A DNA stretch of 64,000 nt from JAQIBY01 sp963676165 (GCA_963676165.1 OY781043.1:1736001-1800000), one strand, 5' to 3'; shown: positions 14,714-24,617, numbered from the stretch's first letter. The notes: generated by a model not told the origin, from the sequence alone. A program made the numbers and translations.

Positions 14714-15926
14714 GAAAAAGCAAAGAGCTGTCTCCATAACTGAGAAATCTAAAGCCATTTTTTAGCGCATATTCGTAAACTTTTTTCCAGTCTTCACCAA
14801 TATAAGCCGCAATTAGCAATAGGAGAGTTGAGCCTGGTTGGTGGAAGTTTGTGATTAAACGATTGATAAAACGAAATGTATAGTCCGGTGCAATCATAAT
14901 GCTGGTTTTTCCTTTTATCTCACTTAAATTAAGTCTGGTCATTTCCTGTAGAATCCACGCTAATACAGCTTTTGCACTTTCTGATGATGGGTTTTCGTAG
15001 GCTTCCCACTGTTGAATTTCTTGTGTGTCAGAAAGCTTAGATTTTCCATGCATGGCTTTAATACCCACTTGGTAAAGACTTTCCAGCCCTCTGACAGTTG
15101 TTGTTCCGACTGCAGTTACATTTCCATGATGCTTCAATAATGCTTCAATGCTTGTTTTTGAGATATAGAAAAACTCAGTGTGCATGGGATGTTCCCCAAT
15201 GGCTTCTGATTTCACCGGTTGGAAGGTTCCTGTTCCTACATGTAAGCTAATGTTTTTCTGTTCAATGTTTCGATTGGTTAAGTCTTTTAATACCTCATCT
15301 GAAAAATGTAAGCCTGCTGTAGGTGCTGCGACTGAACCTTCGTTTTTTGAATAAACCGTTTGATAACGACTTCTGTCAATTGCTTCAGATTCCCGGTTCA
15401 AATATGGTGGGATGGGAGTAAGTCCTGAATGTTCCAATATGTCTCCAAATTGAATCTTGTCGTTATTCCATACAAATTCTATGATGTTATCTTTGTTATT
15501 CTTTTCAATCAACTCCGCTTCAAGTATGAGGGTTTCAGATTGAATTTGAATTTCCTTTTTTAGTTTTCCTTGTTTCCACTTTTTTAAATTTCCGACAATG
15601 CACTTCCATTGGCATGAAACATTTTGGGTCAATGCATTTGCATAATCGTTACTTGTTGCAGGAGAAAGACAAAATACTTCAATGCGAGCGCCTGTTTCTT
15701 TATGAAAAATGATGCGTGCATTTAAAACTCTTGAATCATTCCAAACCATTAATGAACCAGAAGGAATGTGTTGAGTGATGTTTTTAAATCGATCCTTTTC
15801 TATCTTTCCTTGCTTGTAAATCAATAAGTTTGAAGAATCTCTATGGTCTAAAGGATATTTTGCAATGCGATCATCCGGCAAATTGTACCGGTAGTCAGCA
15901 ATCTTTATTAACTTTGGTGCCTGCAT
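14694..15926 (-). CDS. queA: S-adenosylmethionine:tRNA ribosyltransferase-isomerase
   Basis: 410 residues. QueA moves the ribosyl part of S-adenosylmethionine onto preQ1-modified tRNA to make epoxyqueuosine, the step before queuosine. Family hallmarks: YNLPDDRIAKYPLDHRDSS at the N-terminus, LMVWNDSRVLNARI, RYQTVYSKNEGSVAAPTAGLHF in the middle, HVGTGTFQPV, and FHQPGSTLLLLIAAYIG near the end. It is longer than the about 350-residue E. coli enzyme because of inserts around residues 100-150, usual in Bacteroidota. It starts 41 bp from the divergent Smr-domain gene. Confidence 0.93.
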   Translation of the reverse strand: MQAPKLIKIADYRYNLPDDRIAKYPLDHRDSSNLLIYKQGKIEKDRFKNITQHIPSGSLMVWNDSRVLNARIIFHKETGARIEVFCLSPATSNDYANALTQNVSCQWKCIVGNLKKWKQGKLKKEIQIQSETLILEAELIEKNNKDNIIEFVWNNDKIQFGDILEHSGLTPIPPYLNRESEAIDRSRYQTVYSKNEGSVAAPTAGLHFSDEVLKDLTNRNIEQKNISLHVGTGTFQPVKSEAIGEHPMHTEFFYISKTSIEALLKHHGNVTAVGTTTVRGLESLYQVGIKAMHGKSKLSDTQEIQQWEAYENPSSESAKAVLAWILQEMTRLNLSEIKGKTSIMIAPDYTFRFINRLITNFHQPGSTLLLLIAAYIGEDWKKVYEYALKNGFRFLSYGDSSLLFPNQEID

Positions 15927-15967
15927 GAAATTTTTTGTGCAAAATAAACGAAAATAAAGGAAAAAAC

Positions 15968-16984
15968 ATGAGTAATACGAATTTACATAGATACCAAAAG
16001 GGTGATAAAGTCAGATTTCTTAATGATATTGGTGGCGGTATTGTAAAACGTATCCGTAAAGACGGAATGGTTTTAGTCGAAAATGAGGATGGTTTTGAAT
16101 TTCCAGTACTCCCAGCAGAGCTTGTGCTCATTGAACCTGCAGGAAATCTACAATCCAATAAGATTTCAGCAAGTGAAAAGACAGCAAATGACATGCATGT
16201 TTCTAATAGACAGGATGTAAAGAAGGTGTTGTTGGCTTTTACACGCAATGAGACAAATAATGCCGCATTATTGCATTTAGTAAATGATACCAATTGGTAT
16301 TTTCCATTTGCTTTGTATTCTCATTCAGACGATATGTACCATCTTGTAGTTCAGGATGTTCTTGAACCGGATACAAAATTTGAAATTGGTGAATTTCCCG
16401 ATAATAGTTTGGATGAGATCAAACATTTAACCATACAAGGCTTTTTTACAGGCGATAAAATGGAGCAAATGTCTTCATTTGTTCAGAAAACGATCAAACA
16501 AAAAGTGACAAAGATGATTTTGTCAAGAAATTATGAAGCTTCTGAATATTTTTCCCCCGATGCATTGATTTATACAGTTTATGACTCAGAAAGTGCAGAT
16601 TTAAATAATATGGAAAAACTCATGCATGAAAAGGAATTGCAGGAAACTATTGACAAAGAAAAATCAAATTGTTCACAGAAAAGACCAGATCCTGTGGTAT
16701 GGGAAGAAGACTTGCATATTAATGTTTTAGTTGATTCTGTCGTTGGAATGTCAAATACAGAAATTTTAAATTTTCAAATGGATTATTTCCGTAAAATATT
16801 GGAGAAGGCAATTGTTGAGAAGATATCTCAGGTTGTTTTTATTCATGGAATTGGAAATGGTACGTTGAAAACGACATTGCGTAAATCGCTTGAGAAAGAG
16901 TATCATCTAAATTATGAAGATGCATCTTTCAAAGAATATGGATTTGGAGCAACTAAAGTATTTCCAAATCAAAAAGTGAGATAG
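15968..16984 (+). CDS. DUF2027/Smr-domain protein
   Basis: 338 residues from ATG 15968, preceded by AAAGGAAAA at suitable distance; an upstream frame start at 15935 would add an 11-residue tail lacking a ribosome site. Residues 1-60 are a KOW/SH3-like strand set (KGDKVRFLNDIGGGIVKRIR), the middle matches DUF2027, and residues about 255-335 form a Smr domain: LHINVLVDSVVGM, VVFIHGIGNGTLKTTLRKSL (the HGxGxG loop) and YGFGATKVF. Smr domains nick or bind nucleic acid, often in ribosome rescue or recombination control. This combined family is common in Bacteroidota with no firm role. Confidence 0.85.
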   Translation: MSNTNLHRYQKGDKVRFLNDIGGGIVKRIRKDGMVLVENEDGFEFPVLPAELVLIEPAGNLQSNKISASEKTANDMHVSNRQDVKKVLLAFTRNETNNAALLHLVNDTNWYFPFALYSHSDDMYHLVVQDVLEPDTKFEIGEFPDNSLDEIKHLTIQGFFTGDKMEQMSSFVQKTIKQKVTKMILSRNYEASEYFSPDALIYTVYDSESADLNNMEKLMHEKELQETIDKEKSNCSQKRPDPVVWEEDLHINVLVDSVVGMSNTEILNFQMDYFRKILEKAIVEKISQVVFIHGIGNGTLKTTLRKSLEKEYHLNYEDASFKEYGFGATKVFPNQKVR

Positions 16985-17002
16985 GGTTTAGGTCAAAGAA
17001 GG

Positions 17003-17749
17003 TTATTTGATGTTTTCCGCTTTATCGGAAGATATCCAGCCTTTTTTGCCATCTGCTAGCTTGATTTCTGCAAAATTATTGACCGAATCAAGAACCTCAA
17101 TTTTCAGGCCTTCATGTACTTCAAACAAGTTTGTTCCGGTTTCTGAAGGAGAACTTTTTACCATAACATCTTCCATGATTATGGCATCATTACTGAGTGA
17201 TTTGAGTCGTTCTGACCGAATTGCCAGCAACAAAGTAATTCCAGATATGACAAACAATGCAATTCCTGAATAGGTAATCATGCCACTTCCTGAGCGTGTC
17301 CTTCTGAATAAACGCCAAAGCAATAAAGAGAGCATTAAAACAAAGGTGATTATGCTGATAATACCCCATGCTGTTCCTGAAATCCACATGTTCAAGTTAT
17401 TAAGCCACACAATGAAAAAGAGTTCAGGAATCGCTTCCACCCGGTCTTTGATTGTGGCTTGTGCAATTTGTAGATTATGTTGTATATCTTCATTTTCTGG
17501 CTCTAATAGTAGGGCTCTTTCATAATTTAAAATTGACAAGGCAGTTTTGTCCATCTTGAAATAAGCATTTCCTAAGTTATAATAAACTGCAGCAGACTCA
17601 CCTTCGTTGTCTAAAATACTTTGCCATGTATGAATAGCTTGCTCAAATTGTTCTTCTTGATACCAATTTGCAGCACTGTCTTTTAAGCTTTGAGCATGAG
17701 CATTTAAGACCAAAATTGTACTTAAGATATATAGCGTTAATCGTTTCAT
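17003..17749 (-). CDS. batE: BatE-like TPR membrane protein
   Basis: 248 residues. A signal peptide (MKRLTLYILSTILVLNAHAQ) is followed by two TPR repeats (about 25-95, AAVYYNLGNAYFKMDKTALS and YERALLLEPENEDIQ), two membrane helices (about 120-175) and an SH3-like end (LKIEVLDSVNNFAEIKLADG, then GWISSD). This is the BatE layout. Bat proteins are envelope proteins first linked to aerotolerance in Bacteroides. The gene starts 2 bp after batD ends, so the two form one transcript. Confidence 0.8.
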   Translation of the reverse strand: MKRLTLYILSTILVLNAHAQSLKDSAANWYQEEQFEQAIHTWQSILDNEGESAAVYYNLGNAYFKMDKTALSILNYERALLLEPENEDIQHNLQIAQATIKDRVEAIPELFFIVWLNNLNMWISGTAWGIISIITFVLMLSLLLWRLFRRTRSGSGMITYSGIALFVISGITLLLAIRSERLKSLSNDAIIMEDVMVKSSPSETGTNLFEVHEGLKIEVLDSVNNFAEIKLADGKKGWISSDKAENIK

Positions 17750-17751
17750 AA

Positions 17752-19560
17752 TTACAGGTTTTGTTCAAGTTTTGAAATTAAGCCAGCAGTGTATTGATAA
17801 ATGCGTTTGGGATCAGTGTCTTCACTTGATGGTGCAAAATGTGCATATTCACATGTATCAATAATGTACAATAATTTCTTAATCAAATCTTCCGATAAAT
17901 TTTCTTCTGTTAATCGTTCAGACACATTGTCACGGCTTAGATTTGCAATGTCCATGTCCAATTTGTCTGCAACGTAACCCCATAGTGCTTTTATGATTTC
18001 ATTGTAAAATTCTTTGCTGTCCTGTATCATTAATTGTTTTGCGGCTTTAAGTCGTTTTTTTGCCACTTTATTCGCTTTCTTATTTCGCATTTTTGCAATA
18101 TTGGAGCGTTCTTTGATTTGCTTTCTACGTAAAATGACAATCAAGATAAATGCAAATGAAGGTAGGAGGTAAGCCAACCAAAAGGATGATGTTTTTACAA
18201 TGGATTTCTTTTGAGTTTCAGGAATGTCCATAATGTATCGGATATCATTTCCTAAGACATTGAGATCTGAATTTGAATAATCTCTTGCAATGGCTTCATT
18301 CTCTTTGAAATCAGCTGTACGGTTTACATAAATGCGCTCCTCTTTGCCTTTATAAGACTGGTAACTGGCTGTGTTCGGATTAAACCAAGAAATCTCTATA
18401 GGTTTTAAAACATACAGTTCTGGATAACGTGGAATAATAGTATATAGCCACTCAATACTTCCAGAGCTCCCTTTTGCTGTTTGAGACAAGTTGCGGGAGA
18501 TTTCAGGATCATAGACCTCAAATTCTTTTGGTAAATTTAATTTTGGTGCATCAATTAAATTAAAGTTACCTGTGCCTTGCATGCGTACTTTAATCGTAAA
18601 TGCATCATTCACATCAATGCTATCATGTGAAATGCTACTTGTTACAGAGAAATCACCAACAGCACCGGAAAAAGATGCCGGTTTGTTGCCAGGCAATGGT
18701 TTAATGTTTAGTTTAATTTCAGGGCTTTTTAAACTATATGGTACGTTTTGGTATCTGCCAAAAAATGAATCAAATGGAGACCCGCTTGATCCTCCCGAAA
18801 CTCGCTCTTGAATAATCACGTCAAAATTACCTTTCGAGATGCTTAATTCTCCACTTCGCTGTGGATAAAGTACAATAGATTTTAATTCAGCTGTATAATA
18901 ATTTCTTCCTTTATAATTTTCAAGCGTAAGTTGAATTTGGTTTGGATTATTCACGTCTTCTGCCCAAAATCCATTATAATCCGGAAATTTTATGTCTTGA
19001 AAGCCTGCAAGATTTCGACTGCTCAAATACATTTTAAAGCTTCCGTAGATTGCTTCGCCTTGATAAGCAGAGGTCTTATTTAAGTTTAAGCGTACAAAAT
19101 TACTTCCTGCAGAATTTGACGTGTTTTGTGTTGTTTGAGTTTGTTTCGGATTTTGTGTGGTATTATTTGTATTGGATTTGACTACTTGAATAATGACGGT
19201 ATTTGATTTATATTGTTTGCCTTTCACTATGGCAGTAGCTGAACCAAGCTCGTATTTCCCTTCCTTATCCGGTGCTTTTAATACATATGTGTAGCTAAAA
19301 GAATATGAATGGCTCACATTTCCGTTAATGATTTGAGTAGAGGAGGAGCTTGACTGCGATGGTCCAGTCAATACTTGGAAATCCCCGAAATTTGGGATCT
19401 CAAAATTCGAAGCCTTTTCATTGAGCTCATATTTCAAGTAAAAGTTTTCTCCTGTTTGCACAATGTTTTTTGCAGAGGCGGTAAAGCGTACATCTTGTGC
19501 AAAGCTTGTACTGATGCAAAGCGACATCAAAATCAGTAGTATTCCGAATAATCTTTTCAT
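17752..19560 (-). CDS. batD: BatD-like oxygen-tolerance membrane protein
   Basis: 602 residues. A signal peptide (MKRLFGILLILMSLCISTSFAQ) precedes several immunoglobulin-like beta domains, the first with the BatD pattern VRFTASAKNIVQTGENFYLKY and GPSQSSSSSTQIINGN. A membrane helix lies near residue 465-485, then a basic cytoplasmic segment rich in Lys/Arg and a C-terminal helical domain (EFYNEIIKALWGYVADKLD). Usually part of a moxR-DUF58-batA-batB-batC-batD-batE cluster; here only batD-batE are present and the neighbours are unrelated. Confidence 0.88.
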   Translation of the reverse strand: MKRLFGILLILMSLCISTSFAQDVRFTASAKNIVQTGENFYLKYELNEKASNFEIPNFGDFQVLTGPSQSSSSSTQIINGNVSHSYSFSYTYVLKAPDKEGKYELGSATAIVKGKQYKSNTVIIQVVKSNTNNTTQNPKQTQTTQNTSNSAGSNFVRLNLNKTSAYQGEAIYGSFKMYLSSRNLAGFQDIKFPDYNGFWAEDVNNPNQIQLTLENYKGRNYYTAELKSIVLYPQRSGELSISKGNFDVIIQERVSGGSSGSPFDSFFGRYQNVPYSLKSPEIKLNIKPLPGNKPASFSGAVGDFSVTSSISHDSIDVNDAFTIKVRMQGTGNFNLIDAPKLNLPKEFEVYDPEISRNLSQTAKGSSGSIEWLYTIIPRYPELYVLKPIEISWFNPNTASYQSYKGKEERIYVNRTADFKENEAIARDYSNSDLNVLGNDIRYIMDIPETQKKSIVKTSSFWLAYLLPSFAFILIVILRRKQIKERSNIAKMRNKKANKVAKKRLKAAKQLMIQDSKEFYNEIIKALWGYVADKLDMDIANLSRDNVSERLTEENLSEDLIKKLLYIIDTCEYAHFAPSSEDTDPKRIYQYTAGLISKLEQNL

Positions 19561-19690
19561 TTTCAGTTAAACTATCGTTTCAGATTGATACAAATTTAAT
19601 GATTTAGACAAAAGTTTCAATGGTTTAACGAAAAACAAAATGCAGAGTATATATTCTGTCCTTAAAAAAATCTTAAAATTGTATCAAACA

Positions 19691-19720
19691 AAACAGGCTG
19701 CCCTAATGAGCAGCCTGTTT
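19691..19720 (-). terminator. intrinsic terminator of the PorE-like gene
   Basis: The stem AAACAGGCTGC / GCAGCCTGTTT (11 bp, loop 8) lies 19 bp past the end of the minus-strand OmpA-family gene and is followed in that direction by TTTTG. It separates that gene from batD. Confidence 0.75.
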
Positions 19721-19738
19721 GATTCAAAGTATTTTGTC

Positions 19739-21805
19739 TTATAATTTATATTCTTCTGGAACTGCAATTTCTTCAACTTCCACTTTTACACTTTCGGTTG
19801 CTGATTTAACAGTAATCATAGCACGTCTGTTCAAGTGTCTTGCATCATCGCTTTCAACAGGTTTAGCAACTGGTTTTTCTTCACCATAACTTACGATTGA
19901 AAGATTGTTAGCATCCACACCTTGTTGTGTTAAATATGCTTTGATTGATTGAGCACGCATTTTCCCTAACCAGCGGTTGTAAGAATTCGTCCCGAAGTGG
20001 TCGGTATGTCCTTGTATCTCAATTTCAAACTCTTCATGGTTTTTCATGAAATCTGCAAGCATATCAAGATTTGTTTTGAAATCGTCTTTAATGTTGTATT
20101 TGTCAAAATCAAAGAAAACATGTTTGATTACTAAAGCAACTTCAGCTTCTTGTTCATCATCAGTTCTAAGTGCAAGTTCTGAAGCGTCAAGATAAATATC
20201 TAATGGATATTCTAATTCTGAGAAGTTTTTAGGAACTAGTACTTCGATAGATTGATTTTCAATGCTTTCAGAGCTCATTGCAACCAAAGTAACTTCACCT
20301 ACAGTCAAATCTTCAATAACAAAAGAGCCATCTTCATCTGGGACAACTTTTTGAAGGGTATCACCAGTTTCTTGATCAACAGCAGCAATAACTAAGTCTT
20401 CTGGAATTTGATTGTCTAACTGAGGGATGTAAATTTGTCCTTTAAGTGCAACCAGTCTTTCTTCGTATGGCATACGCAAGCTAAAACAATCAGAGCCAAC
20501 TACGCCTTCACGACGTTGATTTGAATTTTGAGGACAATAGATAAACTGATCTTGGAAAGTGACAATATAAGCAATGTCATTACCTACAGTGTTGTAAGGA
20601 TAGCCAAGATTCATTGGTTTTGTCCACTCATTTTCTACACTATCGAAAACAGAAACAAACATGTCAAATCCACCCATGTTTCCATGACCTTCAGACGCAA
20701 AATACAATTGAGTTTCATTGTCAATCATAAAAGGAGTTTCTTCGTGGAACTCTGTATTCAAGTTTGAACCAGCATTTTGAGCTTCACCCCATTCTCCTTC
20801 TTCTGACAATTCAGAGAAGTAAAGGTCAAGTTCTCCAGCTCCATCTTTACGTGCAGAAGTAAAGTACAATTTGCTGTTGTCTCTGGACAAGAATGCGTGT
20901 GATTCCCATTTACGGGAGTTAATATTTTTGTTTAATTTTTCAGCATTTGACCATTTCCCGTTTTTAAATTCAGATTTATAAATATTGCCATTGTCATTAT
21001 CATCATGGACAAGAAGTAATGTTTTTCCATCGTAAGATAATGAAACCGGCATTGTATAACCATTCAAATTAATATCATCTGAAATTTTCTTAGGGTCAGA
21101 CCATGTATTGTTCTCCCAAACTGAATAATAAATATCATCCACAGGGAGATAATAGAGGTCTCTGTCAGTGTTTACATCTGGAGGATAAACATTTTGAGTA
21201 CCTAAAGTATAAACGAAAATGGAATCATTGCCGGAGACGACAGGACATCTTAAGTATTGTCCATCCGGGATATCAACATCAAAATTGTAAATTTCAACTT
21301 TGTATTTTGGTGCTGGATTAGTTTGCGAAAACTCACAACTCTGAATTTCACGATCAATGAGTTCATTAGTGAGTGTTTTGAAATTCCGTTTTGTGTAAGT
21401 TTTATAGGCTTTAAAGTGTTCTATCGCTTTGCCATAATCAGCTTGAAGACGGTATGCTACACCTAAATAATATTCAGTTTCAGGTGGGGCAGCATCTTCT
21501 CTGAAATTGTCTTTGTAGTTTTTGTTAACATGAGGTTGAGCTTCTTCAAGGTATTGAATTGCCAACTCGACATTTTCAGCTTTTTCTGAGTGCAAATAAC
21601 AAAAGCCTGACTTAAATGCCATGTTGTAATTGTCAGAATTTGACTCGTAAATCATTTTATAATTTGTCAGTGCTTTGTCATACTGACCCATGGCGAGATT
21701 TTTTTCAGCTTCTTTCCAAAGCTTGCGATCATTCGACGAAAACGCCTGCGTTGTCATAAATAAAAAGACCGCAATTAATCCGATTGTTTTTAGCAATAAC
21801 TTCAT
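19739..21805 (-). CDS. PorE-like OmpA-family protein (TPR, PD40 repeats, regulatory domain, OmpA)
   Basis: 688 residues with signal peptide MKLLLKTIGLIAVFLFMTTQ (cleavage near AFSSN). Order: TPR repeats (about 25-150); WD40/PD40 beta-propeller blades (about 190-460) recognised by repeats of SYDGKTLLLVHDDN, LSRDNSKLYFTSARKDG and DNETQLYFASEGHGN; a carboxypeptidase-regulatory-like domain (about 465-550); and OmpA_C (about 560-680) with FFDFDKYNIKDD and EIQGHTDHFGTNSYN, which binds peptidoglycan. This is the order known for PorE of the Porphyromonas type IX secretion system. Unlike PorE it has no lipobox cysteine. A role in T9SS anchoring fits the many T9SS cargos nearby but is inference. Confidence 0.75.
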   Translation of the reverse strand: MKLLLKTIGLIAVFLFMTTQAFSSNDRKLWKEAEKNLAMGQYDKALTNYKMIYESNSDNYNMAFKSGFCYLHSEKAENVELAIQYLEEAQPHVNKNYKDNFREDAAPPETEYYLGVAYRLQADYGKAIEHFKAYKTYTKRNFKTLTNELIDREIQSCEFSQTNPAPKYKVEIYNFDVDIPDGQYLRCPVVSGNDSIFVYTLGTQNVYPPDVNTDRDLYYLPVDDIYYSVWENNTWSDPKKISDDINLNGYTMPVSLSYDGKTLLLVHDDNDNGNIYKSEFKNGKWSNAEKLNKNINSRKWESHAFLSRDNSKLYFTSARKDGAGELDLYFSELSEEGEWGEAQNAGSNLNTEFHEETPFMIDNETQLYFASEGHGNMGGFDMFVSVFDSVENEWTKPMNLGYPYNTVGNDIAYIVTFQDQFIYCPQNSNQRREGVVGSDCFSLRMPYEERLVALKGQIYIPQLDNQIPEDLVIAAVDQETGDTLQKVVPDEDGSFVIEDLTVGEVTLVAMSSESIENQSIEVLVPKNFSELEYPLDIYLDASELALRTDDEQEAEVALVIKHVFFDFDKYNIKDDFKTNLDMLADFMKNHEEFEIEIQGHTDHFGTNSYNRWLGKMRAQSIKAYLTQQGVDANNLSIVSYGEEKPVAKPVESDDARHLNRRAMITVKSATESVKVEVEEIAVPEEYKL

Positions 21806-21914
21806 TTCCAGATTGTTAATTATACAATAGGTTTTTGCAAATATAACTATTTATTATAAATTAACACACGAGTTTATCGAATGTTTCGAATATTTTACAT
21901 AAATTTCAAATTGT

Positions 21915-22325
21915 ATGAAACAAGTAAAATTAAGCATAGACGCTAAAAACTATGGCTATCACTTGATAACACAAGATATCATAAGAGCTATTGGGAGCAT
22001 TCCTGAACAAGGAATTGTTAATATCTTTTTGCAGCATACAAGTGCTGGAATATGCATTAATGAAAATGCAGATCCTGATGTTAGACACGACTTTAAGTTG
22101 TATATGGATCGTATGGTTCCCGAAAATATTTCAGGTATGCTGCATACATTTGAAGGGGCAGATGATATGCCTGCACACATTAAATCTAGTATTATTGGAC
22201 AAAGTATAAACATTCCGATAGTCAATGGGCAATTGGGTTTAGGTATGTGGCAAGGAATATATTTGTGTGAATTTCGCCGAAATGTTGGTCGTCGAAATAT
22301 AATAATTACCGTGATTGGTGATTAA
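21915..22325 (+). CDS. YjbQ/UPF0047 family protein (secondary thiamine-phosphate synthase-like)
   Basis: 136 residues, the full length of the family. Signature residues are in FLQHTSAGICINENADPDVR (about 39-58), HTFEGADDMPAHIKSS with a metal-binding histidine, and the end GQLGLGMWQGIYLCEFR. Members show weak thiamine-phosphate synthase activity in E. coli, but the real role is unclear. It stands alone between the PorE-like gene and iorA. Confidence 0.9.
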   Translation: MKQVKLSIDAKNYGYHLITQDIIRAIGSIPEQGIVNIFLQHTSAGICINENADPDVRHDFKLYMDRMVPENISGMLHTFEGADDMPAHIKSSIIGQSINIPIVNGQLGLGMWQGIYLCEFRRNVGRRNIIITVIGD

Positions 22326-22403
22326 CTGTTAAATGACATATTTTCTTTTGATTTATTTTTTTATTTTCGTGCACATTGTATTGAAAAGAAAAACATAAAT
22401 ATT

Positions 22404-24011
22404 ATGCAAAAATTATTGTTGTTAGGAGACGAAGCAATTGCTCAGGGAGCAATTGATGGCGGAATGTCCGGCTGTTATGCTTATCCGGGAACCCCATCAA
22501 CAGAAATTATGGAATATGTTCAGCATTCAAAACAGGCTGCTGAAAAAGACATTCACAGGCAGTGGTCAGCAAATGAAAAAACTGCAACAGAATCTGCTGT
22601 GGGAATGTCTTATGCTGGAAAACGCGCGATGGCATGTATGAAGCATGTTGGCGTTAATGTAGCAGCAGATGCCTTTGTAAATGCTGCAGTGACTGGTGTT
22701 AATGGAGGATTAGTGATTTTAGCTGCTGATGATCCAAGCATGCACTCTTCACAAAACGAACAAGACAGTCGTTTTTATGGTGATTTTAGTTTGATTCCTA
22801 TATTGGAACCAGCAACTCAACAAGAAGCTTATGATATGGCTTATAATGCATTTGAACTGTCTGAAAGAATGAATACTCCTGTTTTGCTTCGCGTTACAAC
22901 TCGTTTGGCGCACTCTCGTTCAGGAGTTGAAAGAAAAGCTCCAAAAGACGAATTAAAAGGTAGTTTACCAAAAGACCCAAGACAATTTGTGTTGTTGCCA
23001 GCAATTGCACGCGAGAACTATAAAAAATTGCTCGAAATGCAACCAGTAATGGAGGAAGCATCTGATGATTCGGAATTTAACCGTTATGAAGAAGGTACAG
23101 ATAAAAAGTTAGGAATTATTGCTTGTGGTATTGCTTATAACTATTTAATGGAAAATTATCCTGATGGATGCTCTTACGATGTTGTAAAAATTTCTCAATA
23201 TCCATTACCACGCAAAAAAATTGAAAAACTGAAAGATAATTGTGATGCACTTCTCGTGTTGGAAGAAGGACAACCTCTTATTGAAAGATTAGTGCGTGGA
23301 TACTTTGATGATGGGAAACCTGTTTATGGTCGCTTAAGTGGCGAATTACCACGTGATGGTGAATTGAATCCTGAATTAGTTGCCCGTTCATTAGGTATTG
23401 AAGTAGAAGAAGGAAAACCAATTCCAGAAATGCTTGCAGGACGTCCGCCAGCACTTTGCCCAGGATGTAGCCATAGAGATGTTTATAATGCATTAAACGA
23501 AGCGTTGAAACCTTATGGTGATGGTCGCGTTTTTTCAGATATTGGTTGTTACACTTTAGGTGCACTTGCTCCATTTAATGCAATTAACTCTTGTGTTGAT
23601 ATGGGTGCTTCTATTACTATGGCTGTTGGAGCTGCTGATGCAGGTCTTGTTCCAGCTGTTTCGATGATTGGTGATTCAACCTTTACTCATTCTGGAATGA
23701 CTGGACTTTTGGATGCTGTAATTAAAAATTCTCCAATTGTTGTCATTATTTCAGATAACTCAACAACAGGTATGACTGGTGGCCAAAAATCACATGCCGA
23801 AGGTCGTTTGTTTGAAATTGTGAAAGGACTCGGAGTTCCTGAAGAGCATATTCGCAAAATGAATCCACTGAAAAAACATCATGAAACCAACGTTCAGATT
23901 ATGAAAGAAGAGTTGGAACATCAAGGTGTAAGTGTGATCATTCCACAGCGCGAGTGTATTCAAACTGCTGCTCGTAGAAATCGTGCAAAACATAAAGCAA
24001 AAAAGAAATAA
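22404..24011 (+). CDS. iorA: indolepyruvate:ferredoxin oxidoreductase, alpha subunit, without ferredoxin domain
   Basis: 535 residues. It decarboxylates aryl-pyruvates made from aromatic amino acids to aryl-acetyl-CoA and reduces ferredoxin. The N-terminal pyrimidine-binding half has LLGDEAIAQGAIDGG and YAYPGTPSTEIME. The C-terminal thiamine diphosphate half has the cluster-ligand motif ALCPGCSHRD (near 351), DIGCYTLG and GDSTFTHSGMTG. Archaeal IorA ends with an extra two-cluster ferredoxin domain; this protein stops in a Lys/Arg tail (RRNRAKHKAKKK), so it must hand electrons over differently. It is 21 bp upstream of iorB. Confidence 0.9.
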   Translation: MQKLLLLGDEAIAQGAIDGGMSGCYAYPGTPSTEIMEYVQHSKQAAEKDIHRQWSANEKTATESAVGMSYAGKRAMACMKHVGVNVAADAFVNAAVTGVNGGLVILAADDPSMHSSQNEQDSRFYGDFSLIPILEPATQQEAYDMAYNAFELSERMNTPVLLRVTTRLAHSRSGVERKAPKDELKGSLPKDPRQFVLLPAIARENYKKLLEMQPVMEEASDDSEFNRYEEGTDKKLGIIACGIAYNYLMENYPDGCSYDVVKISQYPLPRKKIEKLKDNCDALLVLEEGQPLIERLVRGYFDDGKPVYGRLSGELPRDGELNPELVARSLGIEVEEGKPIPEMLAGRPPALCPGCSHRDVYNALNEALKPYGDGRVFSDIGCYTLGALAPFNAINSCVDMGASITMAVGAADAGLVPAVSMIGDSTFTHSGMTGLLDAVIKNSPIVVIISDNSTTGMTGGQKSHAEGRLFEIVKGLGVPEEHIRKMNPLKKHHETNVQIMKEELEHQGVSVIIPQRECIQTAARRNRAKHKAKKK

Positions 24012-24032
24012 GAACCCATAAAAACTAGTCAG

Positions 24033-24617
24033 ATGAAAATAGATATTATACTTGCCGGAGTAGGAGGCCAAGGGATCTTAACAATTGCAGCTACAATTGG
24101 GACTGCTGCAGTCAATAATGGTTTGTACCTCAAACAGGCAGAAGTTCACGGAATGAGCCAACGTGGTGGTGACGTTCAGTCAAACCTACGTTTGTCAGAT
24201 AAACCAATTCATTCAGATTTGATTGCAAAAGGTGGAGCAGACATGATTTTATCTGTTGAGCCTATGGAGTCTTTAAGATATTTGCCTTATCTGAAAAAAG
24301 ATGGTTATTTAATTACTAATACCAAACCTCTCATCAATATTCCAAACTATCCTGAACTTGACGATTTGAAAAAAGAAATCGAATCGATTAAAAACCATGT
24401 GGCAATTGATGCTGATCATGTTGCGAAGGAAGAAATTGGAACAGCTCGTGCTTCAAACATTGTAATGCTTGGTGCAGCTTCGCCATATCTTGATATTAAA
24501 ATGGAAGATTTAGAGGAGGCATTAAGACAATTGTTTGGACGTAAAGGCGAAGAAGTTGTTGAAATGAACATCAAAGCTTTACGCGCAGGTCGTCGTATGG
24601 CTGAAGAAGGAAAATAA
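24033..24617 (+). CDS. iorB: indolepyruvate:ferredoxin oxidoreductase, beta subunit
   Basis: 194 residues, the gamma-like domain of 2-oxoacid oxidoreductases. It begins KIDIILAGVGGQGILTIAAT, the coenzyme A/Rossmann loop, then QAEVHGMSQRGGDVQSNLRL, the hallmark of this subunit. It completes the IorAB complex with the gene directly upstream. A terminator follows 22 bp after the stop. Confidence 0.9.
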   Translation: MKIDIILAGVGGQGILTIAATIGTAAVNNGLYLKQAEVHGMSQRGGDVQSNLRLSDKPIHSDLIAKGGADMILSVEPMESLRYLPYLKKDGYLITNTKPLINIPNYPELDDLKKEIESIKNHVAIDADHVAKEEIGTARASNIVMLGAASPYLDIKMEDLEEALRQLFGRKGEEVVEMNIKALRAGRRMAEEGK

